Shown here: positions 1 to 8,137 of the stretch, in pieces
How positions within the stretch are numbered: position 1 is the first letter of the stretch
How the letters are laid out: each line of letters begins with the position of its first letter
NCBI RefSeq assembly: GCF_945957465.1
Contig: NZ_CAMFLC010000032.1
Span: 1-45,218, forward strand
Direction: 5' to 3'
Origin: an uncultured Leifsonia sp.
Lineage (GTDB): Bacteria > Actinomycetota > Actinomycetes > Actinomycetales > Microbacteriaceae
DNA: 45,218 nt
Translations under genes and position numbers: made by a program
The notes under the pieces: generated by a model
Seen by the model: only the letters and a program-made list of their open reading frames with translations
Told to the model about the DNA's origin: nothing
The model's database searches: none

Positions 1-55
1 TGCCATCCACAACCCCTCGAATCTCGGGGTGTTGCGATGATCACTGGAATCCGCC
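1..55. mobile_element. Right outer end of an IS30-family insertion (partial)
   Basis: Read on the minus strand, these bases align with the other end of the window (45169 onward) as imperfect terminal inverted repeats, about 21 of 27 positions, including the shared block CGCAACACC. The layout resembles the IS30 terminus (GATTCAA...GTCAACGCAACA, from memory). The element ends at base 55 and is followed by TTG (56-58), the same triplet that precedes the other end. IS30 elements make 2-3 bp duplications. The IS transposase itself is absent, as expected if an assembly broke inside a repeated IS. Confidence 0.7.
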
Positions 56-1084
56 TTGGCGTTGGAAGGGCCGGTCTCGTACCGGGATAAGCACGAACTT
101 GTCTTTCGCCGCCGCGCGGAACACCCCAACCAGACGTGGCAGTCAGATCACACCGAACTCGACATCCTCATCGTCGGCGCTGACGGAAAACCCGAACGGC
201 CGTGGTTGACGACCGTGATGGACGACTACTCCCGCGCGATCTGCGGATACATGGTCTTCACCGGTGCGCCCTCTGCCCTCAACACCGCTCTTGCCCTCCG
301 TCAGGCGATCTGGAGGAAGACAGATCCTGCCTGGGCAATGTGCGGCATCCCGGACATCCTTCACGTCGACCACGGCTCCGATTTCATCAGCCACCACCTT
401 GAGCGAACCGCTGTGGCACTCCACGTCAGGATTATCCACTCGACTGTCGGACGACCCCAGGGGCGGGGAAAGGTCGAGAGGTTCTTTCGTACCGTCAATA
501 CCGAACTCGTGGCCGCGCTCCCTGGCCACCTCGGACCCGACAGCCGGACACCCACACCGGTCCTCGACCTTGCAGGGCTCGATCGTGTTATCGGTGAATT
601 TGTCGGCACCTACAACGACAGAGTCCATAGCGAGTTGGGGGCCTCACCCCGAGACGCGTGGGTTGCAGACGGCTGGCTGCCGCGGATGCCCGACAGTCTT
701 CAAGAACTCGATGGGTTGCTCCTCACTGTTCCAAAGAACCGAGTCGTGCAACGCGACGGCATCCACTTCCAAGGACAGCGCTACCTCGCCCCAACCCTTG
801 CCCCATTCGTCGGACACACCATCACCATCCGATACGACCCCCGCGACATCTCCGAGATCCGCGTCTACGACCGGGACACCTTCATCTGCACCGCCATCGA
901 CGAAGCCCACCCCAACCTTCGCCTCAGCCTCCGCGACATCGAAACCGCCCGCCGCCTCCGCCGCAAGCAACTGCGTCGAGCCCTCAACGATCGCATCCCG
1001 ACCATTGCCACCCGCGAGGAAGCGCGCACCCCCGAACCAATCAAGCGGCGCCCCAAGCTGCGCACCTACGAAGAGGACGAATGA
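56..1084 (+). pseudogene. Tn552/TniA-type DDE transposase, C-terminal part, separated from its N-terminus by an IS30 insertion
   Basis: This part encodes an rve/DDE integrase core followed by a Mu-transposase-like C-terminal region. The catalytic acidic residues are visible: Asp in WQSDHT, Asp in VDHGSDF and Glu in GKVERFF. There is no true start; an in-frame stop (38-40) lies in the IS end just upstream. If the IS and one TTG are removed, the frame joins 44809-45168 directly to 59, giving VTL-ALEGPVSYRDK and a protein of about 461 residues, normal for the family. It overlaps the ATPase gene by 4 bp, as in other tniA-tniB pairs. The transposon should be immobile unless the gene is supplied in trans. 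Confidence 0.85.
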
Positions 1085-1896
1085 TGAACCAAACATTCAT
1101 CGTCACCAAGGAACACCGACGATTCACGGAGTTTGCGAACGCGGTCCGGAAAGAGAAGACCATTGGGATTTGCCACGGAGACGCCGGCGTCGGAAAGACC
1201 AATTCCGCCCGCCGCTACGCCAACTGGGATGACCTCGAGCCCTACATCACCCAGTGGGGGCCGAGAGGCGACCAGGATGCGAAGCATTACGCCCTCGCGA
1301 ACCGATCTCGGACCGTCTTCTACACGCCCGAAGTCCTCTGCCGGCCTAAAGATCTCATGCACGACATCGAGTTCTGGCAGATCAAAGTCGGCATCTGCGC
1401 CGACGAGCACCTCCGGTCTCTCGTGTACGACGGTGAAATAGTCAGACAGAAAGACCCGACCCGTCTAATTGAGCTTCTGATCGTCGATGAAGCCGAACGG
1501 CTCACCCCCACCGCGTTGGAATTGCTTCGCGATCGACACGACCGAACACAGCTGGCGATCATCCTCATCGGAATGCCCGGCATCGACGAACGATTCCGCC
1601 ACTACCCCCAGCTATACAGTCGCCTCGGGTTCTCACACCACTATCGCGCCCTCGGACGAGACGAGATCCTGTTCGTTCTCGACCGCCACTGGAGACGCCT
1701 CGGCAAAACACTCGACCCCGACGACTTCACCGACGCCCAAGCCATAGCCGCAATCGAACGAATCACCCGCGGCAACTTCCGGCTCCTCGAACGACTCTTT
1801 CCCCAAATCAGCCGCGTCCTGAAAATCAACCAACTCGACACCATCACCGACGACGTCATCGAAGCCGCCGCAAGCATCCTCGTCGTCGGCAACTAA
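1081..1896 (+). CDS. TniB-like AAA transposition ATPase
   Basis: A protein of 271 residues with Walker A GDAGVGKT near residue 36 and Walker B LLIVDEAE near residue 139, the architecture of the TniB/MuB/IstB helper ATPases that select target DNA for DDE transposases. Two adjacent ATG codons (1081, 1084) are possible starts; the first overlaps the transposase stop as ATGA, suggesting translational coupling. It is the last gene of the transposon, whose end follows 48 bp downstream. The gene looks intact even though its partner transposase is split. The family is clear; target-immunity behaviour is not predictable from sequence. Confidence 0.85.
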   Translation: MMNQTFIVTKEHRRFTEFANAVRKEKTIGICHGDAGVGKTNSARRYANWDDLEPYITQWGPRGDQDAKHYALANRSRTVFYTPEVLCRPKDLMHDIEFWQIKVGICADEHLRSLVYDGEIVRQKDPTRLIELLIVDEAERLTPTALELLRDRHDRTQLAIILIGMPGIDERFRHYPQLYSRLGFSHHYRALGRDEILFVLDRHWRRLGKTLDPDDFTDAQAIAAIERITRGNFRLLERLFPQISRVLKINQLDTITDDVIEAAASILVVGN

Positions 1897-1951
1897 CGAC
1901 ACGAAGCGATCGCCAAAGTCCGCCAATCAGCGATCAACTCCACAGTTTCGG
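1897..1951. mobile_element. Right end of the Tn552-type transposon with 7-bp target duplication GTTTCGG
   Basis: The transposon ends in CACA at 1941-1944. On the minus strand it begins TGTGGAGTTGATCGC and continues TGATTGGCG, resembling the left end at 41749 (TGTGTGAATCGC, then ATGGCG). Bases 1945-1951 are GTTTCGG, identical to the 7 bp directly before the left end (41742-41748). Tn552 relatives make 6-7 bp duplications (from memory). Because the left end is near the far side of the window, this match supports a circular molecule. Confidence 0.65.
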
Positions 1952-2411
1952 TGCGTCGAATCTCGGCGTGTCGGGCCTTGGCCGGCCCTTCCGGCGCATC
2001 GCACCGGAAACGATCGTTTTTGGTTCGACCAGATCGCCGCCCTTTGTGTTGCAGTTATGGTCCCGCCACCGTCCATATCACCGTGCTGGTCTTACGTGCA
2101 TCGTGGCAACAGCTCTCCCCTCGATCGGGATCGGAGGTGAAGTGTGCGCGATGAGGGACCGGCTTACGGGCGGCAAACCGGAGCGCGTAGGAGCTCGCGA
2201 GCTCTTCCTGGGTGCGATTCCTGGCGCCCGAATTGTAAGAAGGGCTTCCGGGGTATGCCGGGCGTCGACGACGATCTGCGGTGATCCGATCCCGCAATCG
2301 ACCACCCCACCATTCGGCGGCTGAGCGTGTCGCTCCCGGCCGCGCAGCAAACCCAGCTATCCATCGCGCGATCCTGGGTAGTGATGTCGCAGGAGCAGAG
2401 CCAGTTGGAGC
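1952..2411. other. Intergenic stretch without a recognisable gene
   Basis: About 460 bases between the transposon end and the terminator of the catabolic operon. Several short open frames exist on both strands, but none has a convincing ribosome site or a recognisable family. It is probably the old junction between plasmid backbone and catabolic island. Confidence 0.5.
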
Positions 2412-2445
2412 AGGGGTAGCCGAAACCCGAAATTCAGCTACCCCT
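2412..2445 (-). terminator. Stem-loop terminator of the catabolic operon
   Basis: A perfect 9-bp stem (AGGGGTAGC at 2412-2420 with GCTACCCCT at 2437-2445) lies just past the stop of the last gene of the minus-strand operon. No long T-run follows, which is common in high-GC actinobacteria. A second small GGGG/CCCC repeat sits between it and the gene. Confidence 0.6.
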
Positions 2446-2465
2446 GGCTATTAGAGGGGCACCCC

Positions 2466-3209
2466 TCATGACGCCCGCTCAGAACTCAGCTTCATCGGGG
2501 GATCGAGGCTTAGCCAGCTCCGCAGCTGGCAGCCAACCCAGATGGGGTTCTCGAGCGGTAGCAGGTGGCCTGACCCTTCGTCCACGCAGAGATCAGCGTG
2601 AGGTGGCAGTCCGGCGAGATTGGTGAGCGTCCTCGTCGATACCAACGGGTCATGGCGGCCGCCGAGAACGAGCACCGGCCCGTTGAACTGCTTCAACGCT
2701 GGCCGCTCGTCTTGTCGAGACTGCTGCACCGCGAGTTGCGCACGGAAATCCCCTAGACGGGTCTTAAGGGCCATCCGGCGTGCCACTTTTACGACGTCCG
2801 GCGACGCTCGGATCGGCTGCGGGAACACTGCGTCTAGGAACTGCGCCACTACGGCATCCGAACGTCCGTCTCGAGCCAACCCGTCCGAACGTGTCCACTC
2901 ACGGCGCTGCTCAGTGCGAGGAGGGAGCGGACTGGCACAGACAAGCACTAAACCCGCCACTCGGTCCGGGCTGAGGCGTGCCGCGGCCATCGCGATGACC
3001 CCTCCGAGCGAGTGGCCTACCAGGATGACCGGCCCAGGCGCATGCGCAAGGGCATCGGCCGCCGCCTGGGCCACCGAATTCGCTCGAATCGGGGCGACGG
3101 TCACGTCGAACCGGTCCGTAACCTGCGGGATGACCTCATCCCACAGCTCGTGCGTGCACTGCATTCCGGGAATGAAGATGAGTTGCGCGGGTCCGTTCAC
3201 ACCGGACAC
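2466..3209 (-). CDS. Alpha/beta hydrolase
   Basis: A protein of 247 residues with the alpha/beta-hydrolase fold signature: an oxyanion-hole region FIPGMQCTHELW near the N-terminus, nucleophile elbow GHSLGG, acid GGRHDPLV and catalytic His in GSGHLLPLE. All three triad residues are present, so it is probably active as an esterase, lactonase or C-C hydrolase; the substrate cannot be told from sequence. It is the last gene of the operon. The GTG start at 3209 lies 1 bp after the VOC stop; a second GTG at 3200 is possible. Its place beside an amine oxidase and a VOC protein suggests a late hydrolytic step on the product of those enzymes. Confidence 0.75.
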   Translation of the reverse strand: MSGVNGPAQLIFIPGMQCTHELWDEVIPQVTDRFDVTVAPIRANSVAQAAADALAHAPGPVILVGHSLGGVIAMAAARLSPDRVAGLVLVCASPLPPRTEQRREWTRSDGLARDGRSDAVVAQFLDAVFPQPIRASPDVVKVARRMALKTRLGDFRAQLAVQQSRQDERPALKQFNGPVLVLGGRHDPLVSTRTLTNLAGLPPHADLCVDEGSGHLLPLENPIWVGCQLRSWLSLDPPMKLSSERAS

Positions 3210-3210
3210 G

Positions 3211-3720
3211 TCAGAACAGTCGTTCGTCCGGCACGCCGGCGTCCGGTCCGAAAATCTCGATGGGCGTTCCCCACGGGTCGTAGCAGTAGGTGACCCACCA
3301 CAAGTGGACAGGCGTGCCGGGAGCGGATTGCAGCAGCGGCTCCGATGCGAATCGCACACCGCGGGCAGTGAGCACCTCGTAGACGGCACGCACATCGTGG
3401 AAGCCGAGCGAGAGGTGGTTCAGCCCCCCGTCTATGACACGTCGCGTGTCTAGTTGCCCCTGCGGGGTGTAGCAGGCCAGCTCGATGCGGCTCCCCCCGG
3501 GACAGGCGAGCTGCACGACATCGACCTCGGCCCCCGTCGTCGCGGTAAGCACATCGAGAAAATCGCCCCGGAACGTGCTGCGCCAGGCGAACTCGAGCCC
3601 GAGGATGTCACGATAGAACGCGAGTGCCTGATCCATGTCGGGCACTTCGACGCAGACGTGGAAGCCGCTTCCGCTGTCGCCGGTGCCGAGGTAGTGGCCG
3701 CGGTCAAGTCCTTGTGACAT
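3211..3720 (-). CDS. VOC-fold (glyoxalase/dioxygenase superfamily) protein
   Basis: 169 residues forming two beta-alpha-beta-beta-beta modules. It opens with FHVCVEVPDMDQALAFYRDI and has NHLSLGF in the middle and a DPWGTPIEIFGP end, typical of the vicinal-oxygen-chelate superfamily. The usual metal ligands are plausible: His in FHVCVEV, His in NHLSLGF and Glu in PIEIFG. Members include lyases, isomerases, epimerases and extradiol dioxygenases, so the reaction is undefined. The start has a good ribosome site (AAGGGAGA). It sits 1 bp from the stop of the amine oxidase gene and is certainly co-transcribed. A similar protein could also be a methylmalonyl-CoA-epimerase-like enzyme. Confidence 0.75.
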   Translation of the reverse strand: MSQGLDRGHYLGTGDSGSGFHVCVEVPDMDQALAFYRDILGLEFAWRSTFRGDFLDVLTATTGAEVDVVQLACPGGSRIELACYTPQGQLDTRRVIDGGLNHLSLGFHDVRAVYEVLTARGVRFASEPLLQSAPGTPVHLWWVTYCYDPWGTPIEIFGPDAGVPDERLF

Positions 3721-3721
3721 G

Positions 3722-5011
3722 TCATTCTCCCTTTCGGATGGTTGCGGCAGCAGCCGCGGCAACGGTGAGGCCTGTCTCGACGGCGCCGTCGATAAACGAC
3801 GGCCAGCCGTCGGCGAAGTCCGCGCCCGCGATGAACAGTCGGGCGGAAGGATTCCGCAGCCGCGCGGGCGTGATTCGAAGCTGTCCGGGGCGGCTCGATC
3901 CCCACGTGCCCCGTGCCCATGGGTCGGCGCACCAGTCGTGACTCCAGCATTCGAGCAGCTGTGCGTCCGGCAGCCAATGGCGGATCGCTTCCTGCACCTG
4001 CGCTGGGTCGTTCCCGTCCAGCCGGTTGGCGGCGGGACCGAACCCGATAACAATCGTCGAGTCCTCGAGATGGCGGTCGGTGCGCATCGCGTGCAGCGGG
4101 CGGGTGTCCTCGGCGCGCCAGAACGCATCCGGCAGCTGGCCGGCGATGCGAGCGTAGAGCTTCACGCCGCGCGAGGGCTGGCCGGTGCCAAGTTCCACGC
4201 GAACCCGCTCGTCGAGGTTGACCTGCAGGTCGATGAAAGGTAGGACGTTCCGTGGTACGGCGAGCACCACGGCTCGTGCCCTACGTACACCGTTTGCCGT
4301 CGTAACGACCAGCCCGTCGTCCGTTTCGGCGACTTTGGTCACCGCGCATCCGTAATCGATCAGCTCGCCTACGTCCCCGGCCAGCGCGTCGACGAGCGAG
4401 CTCGAACCATCGGCGAAAGTGAGGCGCCCGGATTGGCCCCACATCTGCCCGCCTGCCGCCGCATACCATCGCAGGACGTGCGCGGCGGATGTGTCTACGT
4501 TGGGTGCGAAGGAGGTTCCGGCGAGTACCGATGAGAGCATCGGTACCCACGCGTCCGGGCAGCCCACGGTCGCCAGGCGCTCGGCAACATTCTGCCGGTC
4601 GGAAGAGGAGATAGCCGCAGCGTCTATCGGGCCGAGCGGCCAGGGAACGCACGTCTCGACGTCGACGCAGAACTGATCGACGAGTTGACCGATCCGGCGG
4701 CCGAATTCGCTGGGATCGACCGACTTTTCCTTCCCGTTGAACATCCACCGGTGCTCGTTGACAGGCGCTGCTGGCTGTGTGGCAATTCCGTAGCGGGCGA
4801 TCTCTGCCCACAAGTGCGGGTGAAGCCACGAGAACCAATGGCCGCCGGCCTCCGCAGGTGCGCCGGCGAATTCGGTCGTCCAGCATCGGCCGCCGGGGCG
4901 CTCGCGGGCTTCCAGGGCACGGACAGCGAGGCCGGCCCTGGTGAGCTCGCGGGCGGCGACTAGTCCTGCCACCCCGGCGCCGACCACGATCACATCATCA
5001 ATCTCGCTCAT
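3722..5011 (-). CDS. FAD-dependent amine oxidase family flavoprotein
   Basis: 429 residues. The N-terminus holds the Rossmann FAD motif (VVGAGVAGLVAARELTRAG) followed by the GGRCW arginine motif of flavin monoamine oxidases. The C-terminus has the second FAD contact (LFIAGADFADGWPSFIDGA) and an aromatic region around WCADPWARGTW. No signal peptide is seen, so it is probably cytosolic. Family members oxidise amines, polyamines, 6-hydroxynicotine or L-amino acids to imines with H2O2 release. The ATG at 5011 has a GGGAGA ribosome site. It follows the solute-binding protein gene by 43 bp, suggesting that the imported compound carries an oxidisable C-N bond; that is inference. Confidence 0.82.
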   Translation of the reverse strand: MSEIDDVIVVGAGVAGLVAARELTRAGLAVRALEARERPGGRCWTTEFAGAPAEAGGHWFSWLHPHLWAEIARYGIATQPAAPVNEHRWMFNGKEKSVDPSEFGRRIGQLVDQFCVDVETCVPWPLGPIDAAAISSSDRQNVAERLATVGCPDAWVPMLSSVLAGTSFAPNVDTSAAHVLRWYAAAGGQMWGQSGRLTFADGSSSLVDALAGDVGELIDYGCAVTKVAETDDGLVVTTANGVRRARAVVLAVPRNVLPFIDLQVNLDERVRVELGTGQPSRGVKLYARIAGQLPDAFWRAEDTRPLHAMRTDRHLEDSTIVIGFGPAANRLDGNDPAQVQEAIRHWLPDAQLLECWSHDWCADPWARGTWGSSRPGQLRITPARLRNPSARLFIAGADFADGWPSFIDGAVETGLTVAAAAAATIRKGE

Positions 5012-5054
5012 GCTTCTCCCTGGCTCATAGGCGTCGGATTCATCGACCAGCGGA

Positions 5055-6080
5055 TCAGAAATGGAACTGATCGATGTTCTTGGCGTCGTAGACGAATGGC
5101 TTGCCGAGTACGACCACACCGTCCGCTCCCACGGTGTAGTGGCCGAGGCGGCCTGCGGTGAACGTCTCACCCTTCTTGCCCGTGATTTTCCCCTGCAGTT
5201 CCAGTGCGGCCGCGTAGTATGTGAGGTACCCGAGGTCCTTGAGGTTCCAGAGTGCAAAGTTCTTCGCGGTGCCGTCCTTGACGTACTTCCTCATCGAGTT
5301 AGGGGTGGCAAGGCCGGTCAGTTCGATTTTGCCCGCCTTACCGGTCTGCTCAAGCACCTGGGCCGCTGAGACGATCCCGACCGAGGTCGGGGCGACGATG
5401 CCTTTGAGATCGGGATAGGCCGACAGCAGGCCTTGCGTGGCTGTGGTGCTCGCCTGCGGGTCGTCGTTGCCGTATGCGATCTTTACGATGTCCAGACCGG
5501 CGTACTTCGACTCTGCGGCAATCGTCTTCTTCATCGCCGCGATCCATTCGTTTTGCACCGGCGATGTGCTGGTCGCCGAGAGGATGGCGATCTTGCCTGA
5601 GCAGCCCTCGACGTCTGTGCAGATCATCTCAGCCAGGGTCTGGCCTACGCCGGCGGGATCGGAATCGGCGACGAAGACGTCTCTGGCGTCGGATGCGGGC
5701 GGCGAGTCGAACCCGACCACCTTGGTACCCTGCTTCATCGCCGCTTTCAGGGCCGGAGCGACAGCGTTGGGGTCGTTAGCCGAGATGGCGATAGCGCCCA
5801 CCCGCTTCGAGCTGAGGGATTGGATATACGGGATCTGCGCCGGACCGGTGGCGTCAGAAGGCCCCACTTGCAGGAATTGGCCCCCTAGCTCCTTGGCCGC
5901 TTCCTGGCCACCGGTAGCGATGGTATCGAACACGGGGTTGTTGAGTTGCTTGGGGACGAAGGCGATGCTCAGACCCGCGCTATGAGGAGCGGATCCGCCG
6001 GCGCTGGGAGCGCCGCATCCGGTCAGTGCGACAGCGGCGGCCACCGTCAGCGCCGCGAGGGCGAGGTTACGAGATTTCAT
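5055..6080 (-). CDS. Sugar ABC transporter substrate-binding lipoprotein, RhaS/RbsB type
   Basis: 341 residues with a lipoprotein signal peptide (LTGCG lipobox, Cys about residue 22), so the mature protein is lipid-anchored outside the membrane. The body matches periplasmic-binding proteins of the ribose/rhamnose/AI-2 group: SIAFVPKQLNNPVFDTIATGG is the hallmark N-terminal strand and helix, with AISANDPNAVAPALK further on. It should capture a sugar-like ligand for the two permeases encoded upstream. Ligand identity is not predictable; the rest of the cluster does not fit a plain rhamnose pathway. It is the fourth gene of the operon. Confidence 0.9.
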   Translation of the reverse strand: MKSRNLALAALTVAAAVALTGCGAPSAGGSAPHSAGLSIAFVPKQLNNPVFDTIATGGQEAAKELGGQFLQVGPSDATGPAQIPYIQSLSSKRVGAIAISANDPNAVAPALKAAMKQGTKVVGFDSPPASDARDVFVADSDPAGVGQTLAEMICTDVEGCSGKIAILSATSTSPVQNEWIAAMKKTIAAESKYAGLDIVKIAYGNDDPQASTTATQGLLSAYPDLKGIVAPTSVGIVSAAQVLEQTGKAGKIELTGLATPNSMRKYVKDGTAKNFALWNLKDLGYLTYYAAALELQGKITGKKGETFTAGRLGHYTVGADGVVVLGKPFVYDAKNIDQFHF

Positions 6081-6095
6081 GAGTGTGCCTTTCGT

Positions 6096-7127
6096 TCAGG
6101 ATTCTTCTTGTGCGGTCGCGAGCATCTTCGCTCGCTGTCTCTGGTGCCGGTCACGCAGCAATCGCTGGCTATAAGGCGCAGCGACGGAGAGGATAAGGAG
6201 CAGCCCGATGAGCGTCGTCTGGACGTTTGGGTCGACGTTGGCGAGTGTCATCGCGTTGCGTAGGGTGGCGACGATCGCGGTGGCGAGGACGAGGCCGAGA
6301 ATGGTGCCTTCGCCTCCTGTGATAGCGATCCCTCCAAGGAGGACGATGGTGAGGATGTCGAGCACGAAGCCGCTGCCGTTATCGGCCCGGGCGCTGGACA
6401 GCCGGCCGGCTAGCATGACGCCGGCGAACGCGGAGACGCCGCCCGCGATGATGAAGAGCCAGATCTTGAGGCGTCCCACCCGCACGCCGGCAAGGCGTGC
6501 CGCTTCGGCGTTGCGGCCGACGAAGTAGACCCAGCGGCCGAAGCGTGTGAAGTGCAGTGCGAACGCCGCGATCAGCACGAGGGTTGCCAACGGGATGTAG
6601 GTCAACGGGATTGGTGTATCAGGGATGTATCCCTGGGTGAAGTCGATGAACGACGCGGGAAAGGAGCTGACTGCGACCGGCCCTAGGATCACGTAGGCAA
6701 GGCCGCCGTAGAGCGCATACGTCCCGAGTGTCACCACGAGACTCGGAAGCCCCAGTTTGATCACTACGAGGCCGTTGATCAAGCCGCCCAGGAGCCCGGT
6801 CGCCACGGCCCCGCCGATCGCGAGCAGGAGCGGCGCGCCGACGACGATCAGTGCGCCGAACACCGCGCCGCTTAAGGCCAACATGGGCCCCACGCTGATG
6901 TCGATTTCGCCCGCCATGACGATGAGGGCAAGCGGCACGGCAACCATGGCCGACTCCACCACGCCCGAGCTGAGATTGAAGATGTTCGTCGAGGTGAAGA
7001 AGTAAGGGCTGGTAGCGCCTGCGTAGCCGAGGACGAGCAGGAACAGCACGATCAGGTGCGTCTCGCGTCGTGCGAGGAGCTTCCTGATGCGCTGGCCACG
7101 GGAGCTCTTGTTGCGGTTGTACATCAT
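6096..7127 (-). CDS. Sugar ABC transporter permease, RbsC/RhaQ family
   Basis: 343 residues with about nine to ten hydrophobic segments after a basic N-terminus, typical of BPD_transp_2 permeases. Family motifs are visible: EIDISVGPMLALSGAVFGAL and GGIAITGGEGTILG. The start codon overlaps the stop of the preceding permease as ATGATG, indicating translational coupling. With its sister permease it should form a heterodimeric channel, as in rhamnose- and AI-2-type importers, which use two different permeases. Confidence 0.9.
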   Translation of the reverse strand: MMYNRNKSSRGQRIRKLLARRETHLIVLFLLVLGYAGATSPYFFTSTNIFNLSSGVVESAMVAVPLALIVMAGEIDISVGPMLALSGAVFGALIVVGAPLLLAIGGAVATGLLGGLINGLVVIKLGLPSLVVTLGTYALYGGLAYVILGPVAVSSFPASFIDFTQGYIPDTPIPLTYIPLATLVLIAAFALHFTRFGRWVYFVGRNAEAARLAGVRVGRLKIWLFIIAGGVSAFAGVMLAGRLSSARADNGSGFVLDILTIVLLGGIAITGGEGTILGLVLATAIVATLRNAMTLANVDPNVQTTLIGLLLILSVAAPYSQRLLRDRHQRQRAKMLATAQEES

Positions 7128-8137
7128 CGTCCGCTCGTGTTGAGAATGCGGGCAAGGGAGGCCTTGATCCTTGCGTCGGCGATGACCGCGACGAGGATGA
7201 CGAAGCCTTGGATGGCCTGAAGCCAGTTCTGGTCCAGATTGAGGACGGCCAACGCATTGTTGATCGTTCCGAGCAGCAGTGCGCCGAGCGCGGCGCCGAG
7301 AATTGTTCCGGACCCGCCAAAGATGTTCACCCCGCCGACCACCGCAGCAGCGACGATGCCGAGTTCGATCCCGCTGGCCGCGTTCGCATCGACCGTCGCG
7401 AACCGCGAGCCCCATAGCACTCCGCCGATGCCCGCGAGTAGACCAGCGATGACGTACACCCAGAAGAGGATGCGTTTGCGCGGGATGCCGACCTCGTCCG
7501 CCGTCGCGGGCCTGCTTCCGATCGCATAGACACGGCGGCCGGTGAGCGTGGTGCGGAGCACGATTGAGAGCACGGCGGCCACCACGGCCGCGTAGATCAG
7601 GAGGTAGGGTACCCCGAAGACGGAGCCCGCCGTAAGCTGCAGATAGGTCGTCGGGACGTCGCTTGCGCTGAGCTGACGGCCTTGGGCGATCAGAAAGGCC
7701 ACTCCGCGGAAGATCGCCAGAGTCCCGAGTGTGGCGACGATAGAGGGCACGCGCAGGTAGCTCACCAGCAGCCCGTTGAGTGCGCCTCCCACCGCCCCGC
7801 AGAGGATCGCGAGGATGATCGCGATCGGGATGGTGACTCCGTGCGCGAGTAGATCGGCGGCGACGAGTGCGCTGACGCCGACGATCGATCCCACGGACAG
7901 GTCGATGTTCCCTGTGATGATCACGAGCGTCTGGGCGCTCACCAGGATGACGGCGATGGAAACCGAGAGCAGGATCTGTGTGATGTTCTCGAATGAGAGA
8001 AAGCGCGGCTGGATGGCCGTGACAACGGCCACCAGCAACACGAGAGCGACGAGGATGCTCGACTCGCGCAGCGAGCTGACCACCCGAACTTTGCGCTCGA
8101 CGTTCGCTTTGCCGCGGTCGATGGCTGAGGTGCTCAT
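7124..8137 (-). CDS. Sugar ABC transporter permease, RbsC/RhaP family
   Basis: 337 residues and a multi-spanning membrane protein. Motifs NIDLSVGSIVGVSALVAADL and GGVNIFGGSGTILGAALG match the RbsC permease family and align with the sister permease. The ATG at 8137 overlaps the ATPase stop by 4 bp (ATGA), so ATPase and both permeases are a coupled translational unit. The N-terminal 25 residues are polar and probably cytoplasmic. Confidence 0.9.
   Translation of the reverse strand: MSTSAIDRGKANVERKVRVVSSLRESSILVALVLLVAVVTAIQPRFLSFENITQILLSVSIAVILVSAQTLVIITGNIDLSVGSIVGVSALVAADLLAHGVTIPIAIILAILCGAVGGALNGLLVSYLRVPSIVATLGTLAIFRGVAFLIAQGRQLSASDVPTTYLQLTAGSVFGVPYLLIYAAVVAAVLSIVLRTTLTGRRVYAIGSRPATADEVGIPRKRILFWVYVIAGLLAGIGGVLWGSRFATVDANAASGIELGIVAAAVVGGVNIFGGSGTILGAALGALLLGTINNALAVLNLDQNWLQAIQGFVILVAVIADARIKASLARILNTSGR

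Noticed and set aside
1952-2324. Short open frames between the transposon end and the catabolic operon
   Set aside because: No ribosome sites, no recognisable motifs and overlapping frames on both strands; left as unassigned.
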